This document shows positions 29,220 to 37,016 of a stretch of 64,000 bases of DNA, piece after piece; within the stretch, counting starts at the first letter, position 1; every line of letters starts with the position of its first letter. Source of the DNA: Micromonospora_G sp044901685 (GTDB lineage: Bacteria > Actinomycetota > Actinomycetes > Mycobacteriales > Micromonosporaceae); assembly GCF_044901685.1 (NCBI RefSeq), contig NZ_JBJDPS010000001.1:1364001-1428000 (forward strand), read 5' to 3'. Made by a program: the position numbers and the translations under genes. The notes under the pieces are model-generated. The model had not been told where the DNA came from. It ran no database searches and saw only the letters and a list, made by a program, of their open reading frames with translations.

Positions 29220-31019
29220 TCAGGCCGGGAACACCGGCACACCCTCGCGTACGAGACGCCAGTTCGGCACGAAGAAGTCGGCCGGGTCGATCGTGCCCTT
29301 CTGCTGCGCCCAGTCGATCAGGAGCTGGCGGATCTCCTGCTGCTGGTTGTACACCTGGGTCTTCACGATGCCGGGGAAGTTACCGCCGCCACTGCGCCGG
29401 TAGTTGTTCACCGCGATCACGAACTGGTCGCCGTCGGCGACCGGGGTCTGCGTACCCGGGTGGACCAGGCGGGTGATGCGCGCGCCGATCGGGCGGCTGA
29501 TGTCGATGTCGTAGTCGACGCCGGAGATCGTGTCGTAGTTGTAGTCCGGCACCGACGGGTCGTTGATCGTCGCCGGGTCCACCGGCGCGCCCGGACCGAG
29601 GGTGCGGAAGTACCGGGCCGAGTACTCCAGGTACGCCCGCACCTCGGCACCACTGATCACCACCGCTTCGAGGGTGTTGTCGTAGATGTAGAGCCCCGCC
29701 ACATCCTTGATCTTCACCTCGCCGGCCGGGAAGACCGCGGTACGGCTGAACGGGGCGGCGATCGACAGCACCGGCAGGCTCGCGTACGTCGTGCCCGCCA
29801 GAGCGGCGCTCACCACGTCGGTCTGCACCTTGTTGATGTAGTCGAGGATCGGGGTGTCCCGGTAACGGGACTCCGTCGCCGGCAACTCGACCGCGGAGGT
29901 GGCCACCACCTGGTTGACGTACGCGACCGTCTTGTTGTGCTGGGCCCGTACGGCCGCCAGGACCTTGGGGTCCTCGGCCACCGTGTTGGTGTTCAGCATG
30001 GTCGCGTGCTTGCTGGTGATCTTCCAGCAGTTGCGCTCCCGGGTCAGCGTGAAGTCCATCCGGGTGAGCCGCTGGCCCCACCGCGACGGTTCCGAGGTCA
30101 GCACCCGTACACCCGTGGCGGTGTTGGTGACGAACCGCTCCACCACCTCGTTGTGCGCGTGTCCGAAGAGGATCGCGTCGATGCCGGGAACCTGCTGCGC
30201 GATCAACGCCACCGGGTTCTCGTTCGGCAGCTCCGGGCCGTAGCTGGACGTACCGTTGTCACCACCGTGCGCCGAGATCAGCACGATGTCGGCGCCCCGC
30301 TGACGCATCACCGGCACCCACTTCGCGGCGGTCGCGATCATGTCCTCGAACCGCAGCTTGCCCTCGACGTTGCCCTTGTCCCAGATCGCCACACCCGGGT
30401 TGGTCAGGCCGAGAATGCCGACCCGCAGCGTCGGCGCACCCGCACCGAGATCCACCTTCTTGATGACGTACGGCGTGTACGCCGGCTTCCCGGTACGCGC
30501 GTTGACCGCGTTGGCGGCGAGCGCCGGGAAACCGAGCTGCCGGATCCAGAGGTCGAGCAGGGGCAGGCCGTAGTTGAACTCGTGGTTGCCCAGCGTCACC
30601 GCGTCGTAGTCGAGCACGTTCATCGCCCGCGCCATTGGGTGCTTCTCACCGGTCGAGGTGATCGGCTCCTGCTTGGCGTAGTACGTCGCCAGCGAGGTCC
30701 CCTGGATCGTGTCCCCGGCGTCGAGCACGAGGGTCGCCTTGCCCCGGCGCTCCCGGCGGATCTGGTTGACCAGCGTGGTCAGCTTCGCCACGCCGATATC
30801 GTTGTGGGCGCTGTCGTCGTACTCGGCGTCCTTGTAGTAGTCCCAGTTGTAGACGTTACCGTGAGTGTCCGAAGTGCCCAGGACGGTGAGATCCCAGCTC
30901 TTCGGCTTCGCGGGCCGGTGCGCCTGCGCCGGGGCGGCGGCGACCAGCGGCGCCGCTGCGGCAGCGGTCGCTGCGGCAACCAGGAGCTGGCGGCGGGACG
31001 GGCCGGAAGGAGAGGTCAT
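29220..31019 (-). CDS. secreted bifunctional metallophosphatase/5'-nucleotidase
   Basis: A 599-residue exported enzyme. Twin-arginine-type signal SRRQLLVAAATAAAAA (8-23). Metallophosphatase domain about 42-330 with GTSDTHGNV, DAGDTIQG, LGNHEFNYG, SAHGGDNG and FGHAHNE metal-binding motifs. The 5'-nucleotidase C-terminal domain about 360-560 carries NNYRRSGGGNFPG. It should hydrolyse extracellular nucleotides, as UshA/CpdB-type enzymes do. ATG 31019 has GGAAAGG upstream; ATG at 31035 is an alternative. Confidence 0.93.
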   Translation of the reverse strand: MTSPSGPSRRQLLVAAATAAAAAPLVAAAPAQAHRPAKPKSWDLTVLGTSDTHGNVYNWDYYKDAEYDDSAHNDIGVAKLTTLVNQIRRERRGKATLVLDAGDTIQGTSLATYYAKQEPITSTGEKHPMARAMNVLDYDAVTLGNHEFNYGLPLLDLWIRQLGFPALAANAVNARTGKPAYTPYVIKKVDLGAGAPTLRVGILGLTNPGVAIWDKGNVEGKLRFEDMIATAAKWVPVMRQRGADIVLISAHGGDNGTSSYGPELPNENPVALIAQQVPGIDAILFGHAHNEVVERFVTNTATGVRVLTSEPSRWGQRLTRMDFTLTRERNCWKITSKHATMLNTNTVAEDPKVLAAVRAQHNKTVAYVNQVVATSAVELPATESRYRDTPILDYINKVQTDVVSAALAGTTYASLPVLSIAAPFSRTAVFPAGEVKIKDVAGLYIYDNTLEAVVISGAEVRAYLEYSARYFRTLGPGAPVDPATINDPSVPDYNYDTISGVDYDIDISRPIGARITRLVHPGTQTPVADGDQFVIAVNNYRRSGGGNFPGIVKTQVYNQQQEIRQLLIDWAQQKGTIDPADFFVPNWRLVREGVPVFPA

Positions 31020-31214
31020 TACGCGCCTTTCCATGACGGTGGGTGTGCGCCTCGTGGGCGTCGTCGGCACGATAACCACCCGTGGGGACCGGCGCCAGCC
31101 TGGGGCGGGAGTCGACACCTGCCGGCCACACGCCGCATACCCGGCCGAAACCGAGCGAGCGCGTTCCTGCTCCGGCGCCGGTGCGAATTGACATCGAGAC
31201 CTACCTTGTCGATC

Positions 31215-31802
31215 GTGCTGGACGCCATCGCGTTGACCCTCGTCGTCGCCCTGGCGGCGGCCATCGCGTTCGGCGACCCGATCCGGCTGCGACGACCGCG
31301 CCGTCCCGCCACCTGGTCCCGAGCGGCCCGCCGCTGGTGGCCCTACCCGCTGCTCCTGTTCTGGACCGTCGACGCCATCGCACACCGGCACCTCGGTCAA
31401 CGAACCGTGCTCGCCGCACTCGGACTGCTCGGCGTCGCGACCGCCGTCTCTCTGGTACGCGGCACCCGTCAGCGTCCGGCAGCCGGATCGTCCGTCCGGG
31501 AGGTGGAACCAGCCGTGCCGTACCCCATCGTCACGGGATCGGCCGAAGGCGGCACGACCGTGCCCGTGGTCATGCCGTGGCTGGGCGACGGCGTCACCAC
31601 CGCCACCGTGACGGCCGTCCTGAAGCTGCCGGGTCAGTCCGTACGTGCCGGCGAGGCGGTCTGCGAGGTGTCGACCGACAAGGTCGACACCGAAGTCCCG
31701 TCGGAGGTTTCGGGCGTTGTCGCCGCTGTTCTCGTCCGGCCGCCGAGCCGTCTGGCGGTGGGGGAGCCGATCCTGACCGTCGCGCCCCACCCGACATCCT
31801 GA
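31215..31802 (+). CDS. membrane-anchored lipoyl-domain protein
   Basis: A 195-residue protein with two N-terminal membrane segments (about 4-20 and 43-82) followed by one lipoyl/biotinyl domain (about 112-190). The likely modified lysine is K156 in CEVSTDKVDTEVPSEVSG, identical in pattern to E2 lipoyl domains. No E3-binding or catalytic E2 domain exists. GTG 31215 is chosen because TACCTT lies 7 nt upstream (leaderless); TTG 31206 is an alternative. Role unknown: a membrane-tethered lipoate carrier is inferred. Confidence 0.75.
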   Translation: MLDAIALTLVVALAAAIAFGDPIRLRRPRRPATWSRAARRWWPYPLLLFWTVDAIAHRHLGQRTVLAALGLLGVATAVSLVRGTRQRPAAGSSVREVEPAVPYPIVTGSAEGGTTVPVVMPWLGDGVTTATVTAVLKLPGQSVRAGEAVCEVSTDKVDTEVPSEVSGVVAAVLVRPPSRLAVGEPILTVAPHPTS

Positions 31803-31874
31803 CCGGTGTCCGAACGCCTCGCCCGTTTGCGAGGTTTTTGGGCTTGATCAACATGGGTTGGGGTCATGATCGGC

Positions 31875-31900
31875 GGAATGTTGGCTGGCCGGGGGTCGTT
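31875..31900 (+). promoter_or_regulatory. ECF-type promoter GGAAT-N17-CGTT
   Basis: GGAAT at 31875-31879 and CGTT at 31897-31900 are separated by 17 bp. Equivalent sites precede the other two clustered paralogues. This is the consensus class used by envelope/redox-stress ECF sigma factors (SigE/SigH/SigR-like). Confidence 0.65.
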
Positions 31901-31907
31901 ATACATC

Positions 31908-32039
31908 GCGTACGACCGGAGCAGCGCCGAGGCAGTTTCCCCCGCCTCATAGAGCCTGTGGCCTCGTACTTTTTCCCGGGTTGTAGTGCCCACCCCCTTT
32001 GGGCGCTCCTCGGAACCCCCGAATGGAAGGTGAACCATC
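31908..32039 (+). promoter_or_regulatory. structured 5' leader of lysozyme-like gene A
   Basis: About 130 nt between the inferred transcription start and the GTG. GTACGA (31910-31915) can pair with TCGTAC about 50 nt later, enclosing a GAGGC/GCCTC hairpin. The SD region is GGAAGG. It is repeated at 35.5 kb and partly at 37.5 kb. It does not match a riboswitch class I recognise. Confidence 0.4.
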
Positions 32040-32681
32040 GTGAAGACGACCATGACCCGATGGCTCCCGGCTGTCGCGGAGACCTCGTTCGTTCGTAAGA
32101 CCGCCCTGGGTGTTGCCGGCCTCGCCTTTGTCGGCGGCGCCGTCGCCGGACCGGCGTCGCATGCGTTCGCGTCCCCGGCGGAGCAGACCGCCCCGGCGAT
32201 GACCACCGTCGCCGCCGTGAGCGCCGACAGCAAGCCGGCCATGGACAAGCTCTCCCCGCACGGCACGCAGGGTGCCCAGTCGCACATCACCCTGAGTAAG
32301 GATCAGCTTGCCAACGCCAAGGCCATCACGGACACGGCGAAGAAGCTGGGCATGGGTGAGCGTGGCGCCGTCATCGCGGTCGCCACCTCGATGCAGGAGT
32401 CGAAGTTGGAGAACCTGGGTCACCTCGGTGACATGAACGACCACGACTCGCTGGGTCTGTTCCAGCAGCGCCCCAGCTCCGGTTGGGGTAGCCCCGAGCA
32501 GATCACCGACCCGGTGTATGCCTCGACGGCGTTCCTGAAGGGTCTGAAGCAGGTTGACGGTTGGCAGGACATGCCGCTGACCGATGCGGCGCAGAAGGTT
32601 CAGGTGTCGGCGTTCCCGGATGCGTACGCGCAGTGGGAGGACCAGGCCGCGCACATCGTGCAGGACGTCTGGACCAAGTAA
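32040..32681 (+). CDS. exported lysozyme-like protein, paralogue 2 of 4 (copy A)
   Basis: A 213-residue protein starting with GTG after GAAGGTGAACCATC. Signal/anchor about 18-45 ending HAFA. The C-terminal domain (about 85-213) carries GAVIAVATSMQESKLENL, DSLGLFQQRPSSGWG and QVSAFPDAYAQWE. The Glu of QES is inferred to be catalytic by analogy with transglycosylases. It differs from the 35.6-kb copy at only K20R, P52S and A59V. Likely peptidoglycan-related, secreted, and stress-induced via the ECF-type promoter. Confidence 0.78.
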   Translation: MKTTMTRWLPAVAETSFVRKTALGVAGLAFVGGAVAGPASHAFASPAEQTAPAMTTVAAVSADSKPAMDKLSPHGTQGAQSHITLSKDQLANAKAITDTAKKLGMGERGAVIAVATSMQESKLENLGHLGDMNDHDSLGLFQQRPSSGWGSPEQITDPVYASTAFLKGLKQVDGWQDMPLTDAAQKVQVSAFPDAYAQWEDQAAHIVQDVWTK

Positions 32682-32709
32682 GCAACACCGCGACACCAGG
32701 AAACGATTC

Positions 32710-32750
32710 GGCGTTGGCCGGGTCCCCACGACGGGGACCCGGCCAACGCC
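32710..32750 (+). terminator. 18-bp perfect terminator
   Basis: GGCGTTGGCCGGGTCCCC (32710-32727) pairs perfectly with 32733-32750 around a 5-nt loop, followed by TCTTTG. It belongs to a family with 33994 and 36317. Confidence 0.9.
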
Positions 32751-32857
32751 TCTTTGTGGTCCTTGTGGGGAATCAAACGGATCCTGTCAACCTTCGGACA
32801 TCGCTGGTGTCCATTCAGGGGACCGCCTTCTTGATCCTCAGGGCGTACTTTGCAGCG

Positions 32858-33844
32858 GTGACTCGACCGTTTGACTTGTGGGGCCAGCAGGGCTGGTGCG
32901 GGCAAGAGGTTGCCGGCGAATCAAACTACGCGAAGGACATCAGGGCTCTGTTCGGGCGAGATTTCAAGCCCTACGGCAACGAGATCATGGTGCAGGCCCA
33001 CCTCATACCGGAACCGACCAACAAGTTCGACCGCAACGCTGTCAAGGTAATGTGCTCGGGTCGCCATGTCGGCTACCTCCCCAAAGAACAGGCAGCCCTG
33101 TACTCGCCGGTTCTTACCGCGCTTCTCGACCAGGGCTGGACGCCCCAACTTCTGGCCCGGGTGTGGGCTGAGGAGCGCGAGGACTGGGACAACCCACGTC
33201 GTCGGACCTTTGTCGGTTCGGTGCGGCTCGACCTCGCCGAGCCACACATGATCGTACCCACCAACATGCCCCCGCCCGAGCTGCACACCGTGCTGCCAAT
33301 CGGACGGGCCGTGCAGGTGAGCGGCGAAGAGAAGCACATGGGGCATCTCGCGGCACTGGTCAGCCCGCAGGGTGAATCGTGGGTCTACGTGACGTTGCAC
33401 CAGGTCGAGATTCAGCGAGCACGATCCACCCGTACCCTCGTCGAGGTTCGGATCAACGGCGCTGTGGCCGGTACGTTGAGCCCGGCGACCTCGGATGAGA
33501 TCCTGCCGGTGCTGACCCATCTGACCGGCATGGGGCTGACCACGGCGGCTCGCGCGATACTGAAGGGCAATCGGGTCAAGGCCGATGTGTCTGTGCGGAT
33601 GTCGAAGGCGAGTGAACTCTCTGACGCCTGGCTTGATGCGCCACCCAGCGCCACCGGCGTGGTTCCGGCGGCCAGATCCGAAGCATCGACGGGTCAGGAC
33701 ATCGCGCCGGCACCGACGTGGCAGTTCGTCGTGCCACCGAACTGGCCGGCTCCTCCCGCCGGCTGGGTGCCGCCACAGGGTTGGCGTCCAGATCCGACCT
33801 GGCCTCCCGCGCCACACGGATGGCGATTCTGGAAACCGGCATGA
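32858..33844 (+). CDS. HIRAN-domain protein
   Basis: A 328-residue soluble protein. Residues about 40-125 form a HIRAN domain (GNEIMVQAHLIPEPTNKFDRNAVKVMCSGRHVGYLPKEQA); HIRAN binds single-stranded or damaged DNA ends in other proteins. A middle domain of unknown fold has ARSTRTLVEVRINGAVAGTLS. The C-terminus is Pro/Trp-rich (PPNWPAPPAGWVPPQGW). GTG 32858 lies 6 nt after TACTTT. It sits between the two duplicated lysozyme-like genes. No helicase or nuclease domain is present. Confidence 0.78.
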   Translation: MTRPFDLWGQQGWCGQEVAGESNYAKDIRALFGRDFKPYGNEIMVQAHLIPEPTNKFDRNAVKVMCSGRHVGYLPKEQAALYSPVLTALLDQGWTPQLLARVWAEEREDWDNPRRRTFVGSVRLDLAEPHMIVPTNMPPPELHTVLPIGRAVQVSGEEKHMGHLAALVSPQGESWVYVTLHQVEIQRARSTRTLVEVRINGAVAGTLSPATSDEILPVLTHLTGMGLTTAARAILKGNRVKADVSVRMSKASELSDAWLDAPPSATGVVPAARSEASTGQDIAPAPTWQFVVPPNWPAPPAGWVPPQGWRPDPTWPPAPHGWRFWKPA

Positions 33845-33901
33845 TGCCTCGGCGCTCGGACGGCCCGAGCCCAAGGTCGGTCGTCAGCGCCTGTCGAACG
33901 T

Positions 33902-33937
33902 GAAGAGTCTGGCTTGCCATAGCCGGCCAGACTCTTC
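33902..33937 (+). terminator. 12-bp terminator hairpin after the HIRAN gene
   Basis: GAAGAGTCTGGC (33902-33913) pairs perfectly with 33926-33937 around a 12-nt loop. It follows the HIRAN stop by about 60 nt. Confidence 0.75.
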
Positions 33938-33993
33938 GTGCTGATGGGCGCCAGGGGTCTGGCCCGATCCCTGTTTGAGGCCGAACGGCTCGG

Positions 33994-34028
33994 CGTGGCC
34001 GGGTCCCGTTGTCGGGGACCCGGCCACG
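33994..34028. terminator. 14-bp terminator of the GGCCGGGTCCC family
   Basis: CGTGGCCGGGTCCC (33994-34007) pairs with 34015-34028. It lies beyond the SRPBCC stop codon on the minus strand and resembles the terminators at 32710 and 36317. Confidence 0.75.
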
Positions 34029-34042
34029 TTGTACTCGTGCGC

Positions 34043-34702
34043 TCAGTAGTTGATTTCGACGTCGTCGGCGACCGAGCGCCACCGGGCGATCCAGTCGTCG
34101 CGCAGTTCCGCGAAGGCATCCTCGGGCAGGCCGTAGCACGTAACCATGGCCGTCATCGGCGCGCTTCCCACGTTTCTCAGTGATTGTTTACTGGTCACCC
34201 CGACCAGGTTGCCGGCACGGTCGACAACCATCTGCTGGAATCGGCTCCGATGAAAGAGTTCCTGCCCGGCCGAGGCGTCGAGCAGGGCGAGTACCCTCGC
34301 GCTGCTCGACGTGCCGGTGAGATAGACCGCTTGCCGTTGTCCGTCGGCGTGCCGCTCGAGGTAGAAGCGAAGCTGCTCGAGGAAGGCGGTCCAGCCCTCT
34401 TCGATCACGTCGTAGACGCCCGCCCACCCCTTGTCGTCCGGCGGGGTCGCCAGGACCACCCGAACGATGGTGCGTTGACCGTCGTCCTCGAGCTGGATCT
34501 CCTGGCCACCCTCCAGTTCGATCCTGTCCGGTGGCACCGGTCGCGCTCCGTCGACGAAGATCTGTTGAATCTCCTGGTCGAGGCCGTCGTACGGCCAGCC
34601 GAACCATTCACGGATTCGGTCGGGCATGGTCAGGGCGCGCCATACCTCGTCGCGCGGCACCTCGATCAGTCGTTGTACGCGAAACGGTTTCTGGTCGGTC
34701 AT
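34043..34702 (-). CDS. SRPBCC (AHSA1-like) domain protein
   Basis: A 219-residue protein. The N-terminal 130 residues fit the SRPBCC/AHSA1 fold (VQRLIEVPRDEVWRALTMPDRIREWFGWP, then GWTAFLEQLRFYLERHADGQRQ). The C-terminal part (about 130-219) is shorter and unassigned. AHSA1 domains bind hydrophobic ligands. ATG 34702 has GGGAGCG-like sequence upstream. Function unknown. Confidence 0.82.
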   Translation of the reverse strand: MTDQKPFRVQRLIEVPRDEVWRALTMPDRIREWFGWPYDGLDQEIQQIFVDGARPVPPDRIELEGGQEIQLEDDGQRTIVRVVLATPPDDKGWAGVYDVIEEGWTAFLEQLRFYLERHADGQRQAVYLTGTSSSARVLALLDASAGQELFHRSRFQQMVVDRAGNLVGVTSKQSLRNVGSAPMTAMVTCYGLPEDAFAELRDDWIARWRSVADDVEINY

Positions 34703-34805
34703 CTCACTGATCGCTCCCTGATCCGCTGGTTGGCGCTGCTCGACAGCGTGCTACGTCGAATTCACTCAGTCACCAACCTCGGCCTGGCGCGTCGCCCCCG
34801 ATCAG

Positions 34806-35315
34806 TCAGTCCTTCTTTTCCTTCTCCTCCCGTTCCTTTTCCGCCCGGGACTGCGCGAGGTCCAGGGCGAGGACACCGGCGAGAATCAGCAGATGGTCCT
34901 CGTCCTCGACGATGTTCACCGCGTACGTGTCGCGAATCGTGAACCACTTCTTCGACACCGTGGCGACCTCGCGCCCGTCCCGCTCCACCGTGTACTCGTG
35001 GTCGAGCAGGTCCCCACGCATCTCCAGGTCATGTGGCCCAGGGATGTCGATCGTGTACTTGTCCCGGAACGGGGTGAACAGCTTCTTGCGCACTTCGGCG
35101 GCCTTCTCGCCGCCGATTTTGATGGTGTAGGTGCGCCGTAGCGCGATCAGTTGCCGGTGTACGGACGCGACCTCCTCGCCGGAGGCGTCCTCGATGACAA
35201 CCTTGTCGCGCAGCGTCAACACCTTGCCGTCGACGTGGTAGACCTTACGTCCGGAATCGTCGGTGATGTCGAAGTCGTCGCCGATGTCGAAGAATCGTTC
35301 GCGGATGAGGTACAT
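34806..35315 (-). CDS. LURP-one-related (tubby-like) protein
   Basis: A 169-residue protein beginning MYLIRERFFDIGDDFDITDDSG, then repeats of the LURP-one beta-sheet pattern (VYHVDGKVLTLRDKVVIEDASGEEV, KYTIDIPGPHDLEMRG, VATVSKKWFTIRDTYAVNI) and a charged C-terminal helix. LURP-one/scramblase-like folds are associated with membranes or phospholipid. It lies upstream of the SRPBCC gene on the same strand, 103 nt apart. Confidence 0.85.
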   Translation of the reverse strand: MYLIRERFFDIGDDFDITDDSGRKVYHVDGKVLTLRDKVVIEDASGEEVASVHRQLIALRRTYTIKIGGEKAAEVRKKLFTPFRDKYTIDIPGPHDLEMRGDLLDHEYTVERDGREVATVSKKWFTIRDTYAVNIVEDEDHLLILAGVLALDLAQSRAEKEREEKEKKD

Positions 35316-35481
35316 GCGTGCATCCTCGCATCGGCTCACCCCTGTGGCACTCCGAGGCCGTTCCGCCAAGCGCCTTCGCCGTACCGCCCCGGGCGGGGCA
35401 CGGCGTCGTCCAACCGTCGGCCGGTCGCGTCGTTTGCGAGGTTTTTGGGCTTGATCGACATGGTTCGGGGTCATGATCGGC

Positions 35482-35507
35482 GGAATGTTGGCTGGGTCGG
35501 GGTCGTT
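35482..35507 (+). promoter_or_regulatory. ECF-type promoter GGAAT-N17-CGTT
   Basis: GGAAT at 35482-35486 and CGTT at 35504-35507, 17 bp apart. The spacer differs from copy 1 at three bases while both boxes are kept. Confidence 0.65.
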
Positions 35508-35514
35508 ATACATC

Positions 35515-35646
35515 GCGTACGACCGGAGCAGCGCCGAGGCAGTTTCCCCCGCCTCATAGAGCCTGTGGCCTCGTACTTTTTCCCGGGTTGTAGTGCCCAC
35601 CCCCTTTGGGCGCTCCTCGGAACCCCCGAATGGAAGGTGAACCATC
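35515..35646 (+). promoter_or_regulatory. structured 5' leader of lysozyme-like gene B
   Basis: The same leader as at 31908-32039, with the GTACGA/TCGTAC and GAGGC/GCCTC pairing preserved. The 35316-35430 stretch upstream holds no recognisable gene. Confidence 0.4.
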
Positions 35647-36288
35647 GTGAAGACGACCATGACCCGATGGCTCCCGGCTGTCGCAGAGACCTCGTTCGTT
35701 CGTAGGACCGCCCTGGGTGTTGCCGGCCTCGCCTTTGTCGGCGGCGCCGTCGCCGGACCGGCGTCGCATGCGTTCGCGTCCCCGGCGGAGCAGACCGCCT
35801 CGGCCATGACCACCGTCGCCGTCGTGAGCGCCGACAGCAAGCCGGCCATGGACAAGCTCTCCCCGCACGGCACCCAGGGTGCCCAGTCGCACATCACCCT
35901 GAGTAAGGACCAGCTTGCCAACGCCAAGGCCATCACGGATACGGCGAAGAAGCTGGGCATGGGTGAGCGTGGCGCCGTGATCGCGGTCGCGACGTCGATG
36001 CAGGAGTCGAAGTTGGAGAACCTGGGTCACCTGGGTGACATGAACGACCACGACTCGCTGGGTCTGTTCCAGCAGCGTCCGAGTTCTGGTTGGGGTTCGC
36101 CTGAGCAGATCACCGACCCGGTGTACGCCTCGACGGCGTTCCTGAAGGGTCTGAAGCAGGTTGACGGTTGGCAGGACATGCCGCTGACCGATGCCGCGCA
36201 GAAGGTTCAGGTGTCGGCGTTCCCGGATGCGTACGCGCAGTGGGAGGACCAGGCCGCGCACATCGTGCAGGACGTCTGGACCAAGTAA
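35647..36288 (+). CDS. exported lysozyme-like protein, paralogue 3 of 4 (copy B)
   Basis: A 213-residue protein 210/213 identical to the 32.0-kb copy (R20, S52, V59 here). Domain and motifs are the same (ATSMQESKL, DSLGLFQQRPSSGWG, QVSAFPDAYAQWE). Codon-level differences in the C-terminal part are mostly synonymous, so purifying selection or gene conversion keeps the proteins alike. Its own promoter, leader and terminator were duplicated with it. Confidence 0.78.
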   Translation: MKTTMTRWLPAVAETSFVRRTALGVAGLAFVGGAVAGPASHAFASPAEQTASAMTTVAVVSADSKPAMDKLSPHGTQGAQSHITLSKDQLANAKAITDTAKKLGMGERGAVIAVATSMQESKLENLGHLGDMNDHDSLGLFQQRPSSGWGSPEQITDPVYASTAFLKGLKQVDGWQDMPLTDAAQKVQVSAFPDAYAQWEDQAAHIVQDVWTK

Positions 36289-36316
36289 GCAACACCGCGA
36301 AATCGACAACGTGTCA

Positions 36317-36348
36317 TTGGCCGGGTCCCCGTGTGGGGATCCGGCCAA
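36317..36348 (+). terminator. 14-bp terminator with one G-U pair
   Basis: TTGGCCGGGTCCCC (36317-36330) pairs with 36335-36348, one C-to-T change giving a G-U wobble, with a 4-nt loop. It is the homologue of the 32710 terminator and also closes the minus-strand gene at 36357. Confidence 0.8.
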
Positions 36349-36356
36349 CGGCCGTG

Positions 36357-37016
36357 TCAACGCGGCCAGTCGGCCAGGCGCTGGTGTACGACCCGTACGT
36401 CCTCGGGGCTGAGGCCGTAGCGCGCGAACCGCTGGTCGGGTAGCCGGTCGAGGTAGTGGCCGGCGGCCCGGATGTCGGTGGGGTCGAGTGCCGGGTCGTA
36501 GCTGTTCGCCAGCGCGAGCAGTTCGTCGATCCGGTAGACGTCGAGCGCGGCGGCGATGTCGATGTAGTCGCGTACCTCGCGACGGGTGATCAGGGCGACG
36601 GTCTTGCTGGCCACCAGATCCTGTACGTGCATGACCGGTCCGAGGTCCATCACGACGGGGCTGCGGTGCCGGTCGAGTCGGCCCAGGGTGAGTCGGAGCT
36701 GCCGGCCGCCACGGCTGACCACGAAGTCCTTCATGTCCTGGTCGAATCCGTCGAAGAGGCTGCCCAGATCGTTGGCCGGATCCTCGTCGCGTACGTCGAA
36801 GCCGGCGGCCCGCAGGACGGTACGGACCTCGGCCGCGGCGGCACCCGCCGCGCCGTCGACGTCGGCGAACAGGTCGAGGTCCTCGGTGGGCCGGTTGACC
36901 AGCCCGTGCGCGGCCCAGGCCACACCGCCGCCGAGGACGAAGCCGTAGCGGTCGGCGACGGAGAGCGCGACCCGGGCCACCTCGCGGTAGAAGTCGCCCA
37001 GGTGGGCGGTGCTCAC
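36357..37016 (-). CDS. nucleotidyltransferase, AbiEii/AbiGii-type
   Basis: A 219-residue protein with the NTase motif GGGVAWAAHGLVNRPTEDLDLFADV (a GG start and DxD), at residues about 23-47. The rest is helical (ITRREVRDYIDIAAALDVYRIDELLAL), as in AbiEii-like toxins. GTG 37016 overlaps the stop of the partner gene (GTGA). In type IV abortive-infection systems such NTases act as toxins; that role here is inference. Confidence 0.8.
   Translation of the reverse strand: MSTAHLGDFYREVARVALSVADRYGFVLGGGVAWAAHGLVNRPTEDLDLFADVDGAAGAAAAEVRTVLRAAGFDVRDEDPANDLGSLFDGFDQDMKDFVVSRGGRQLRLTLGRLDRHRSPVVMDLGPVMHVQDLVASKTVALITRREVRDYIDIAAALDVYRIDELLALANSYDPALDPTDIRAAGHYLDRLPDQRFARYGLSPEDVRVVHQRLADWPR

Larger units (their letters stand above)
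31824..32750 (+). repeat. duplicated unit, copy 1 (promoter, leader, gene, terminator)
   Basis: From CGTTTGCGAGG at 31824 to the terminator this segment is nearly identical to 35431-36350. Both copies include the ECF-type promoter, the leader, the lysozyme-like gene, the TAAGCAACACCGCGA tail and a related terminator. Confidence 0.9.
35431..36350 (+). repeat. duplicated unit, copy 2
   Basis: Near-identical to 31824-32750, starting CGTTTGCGAGG at 35431. Mismatches are scattered single bases, including one in the terminator stem and several synonymous codon changes. Confidence 0.9.
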
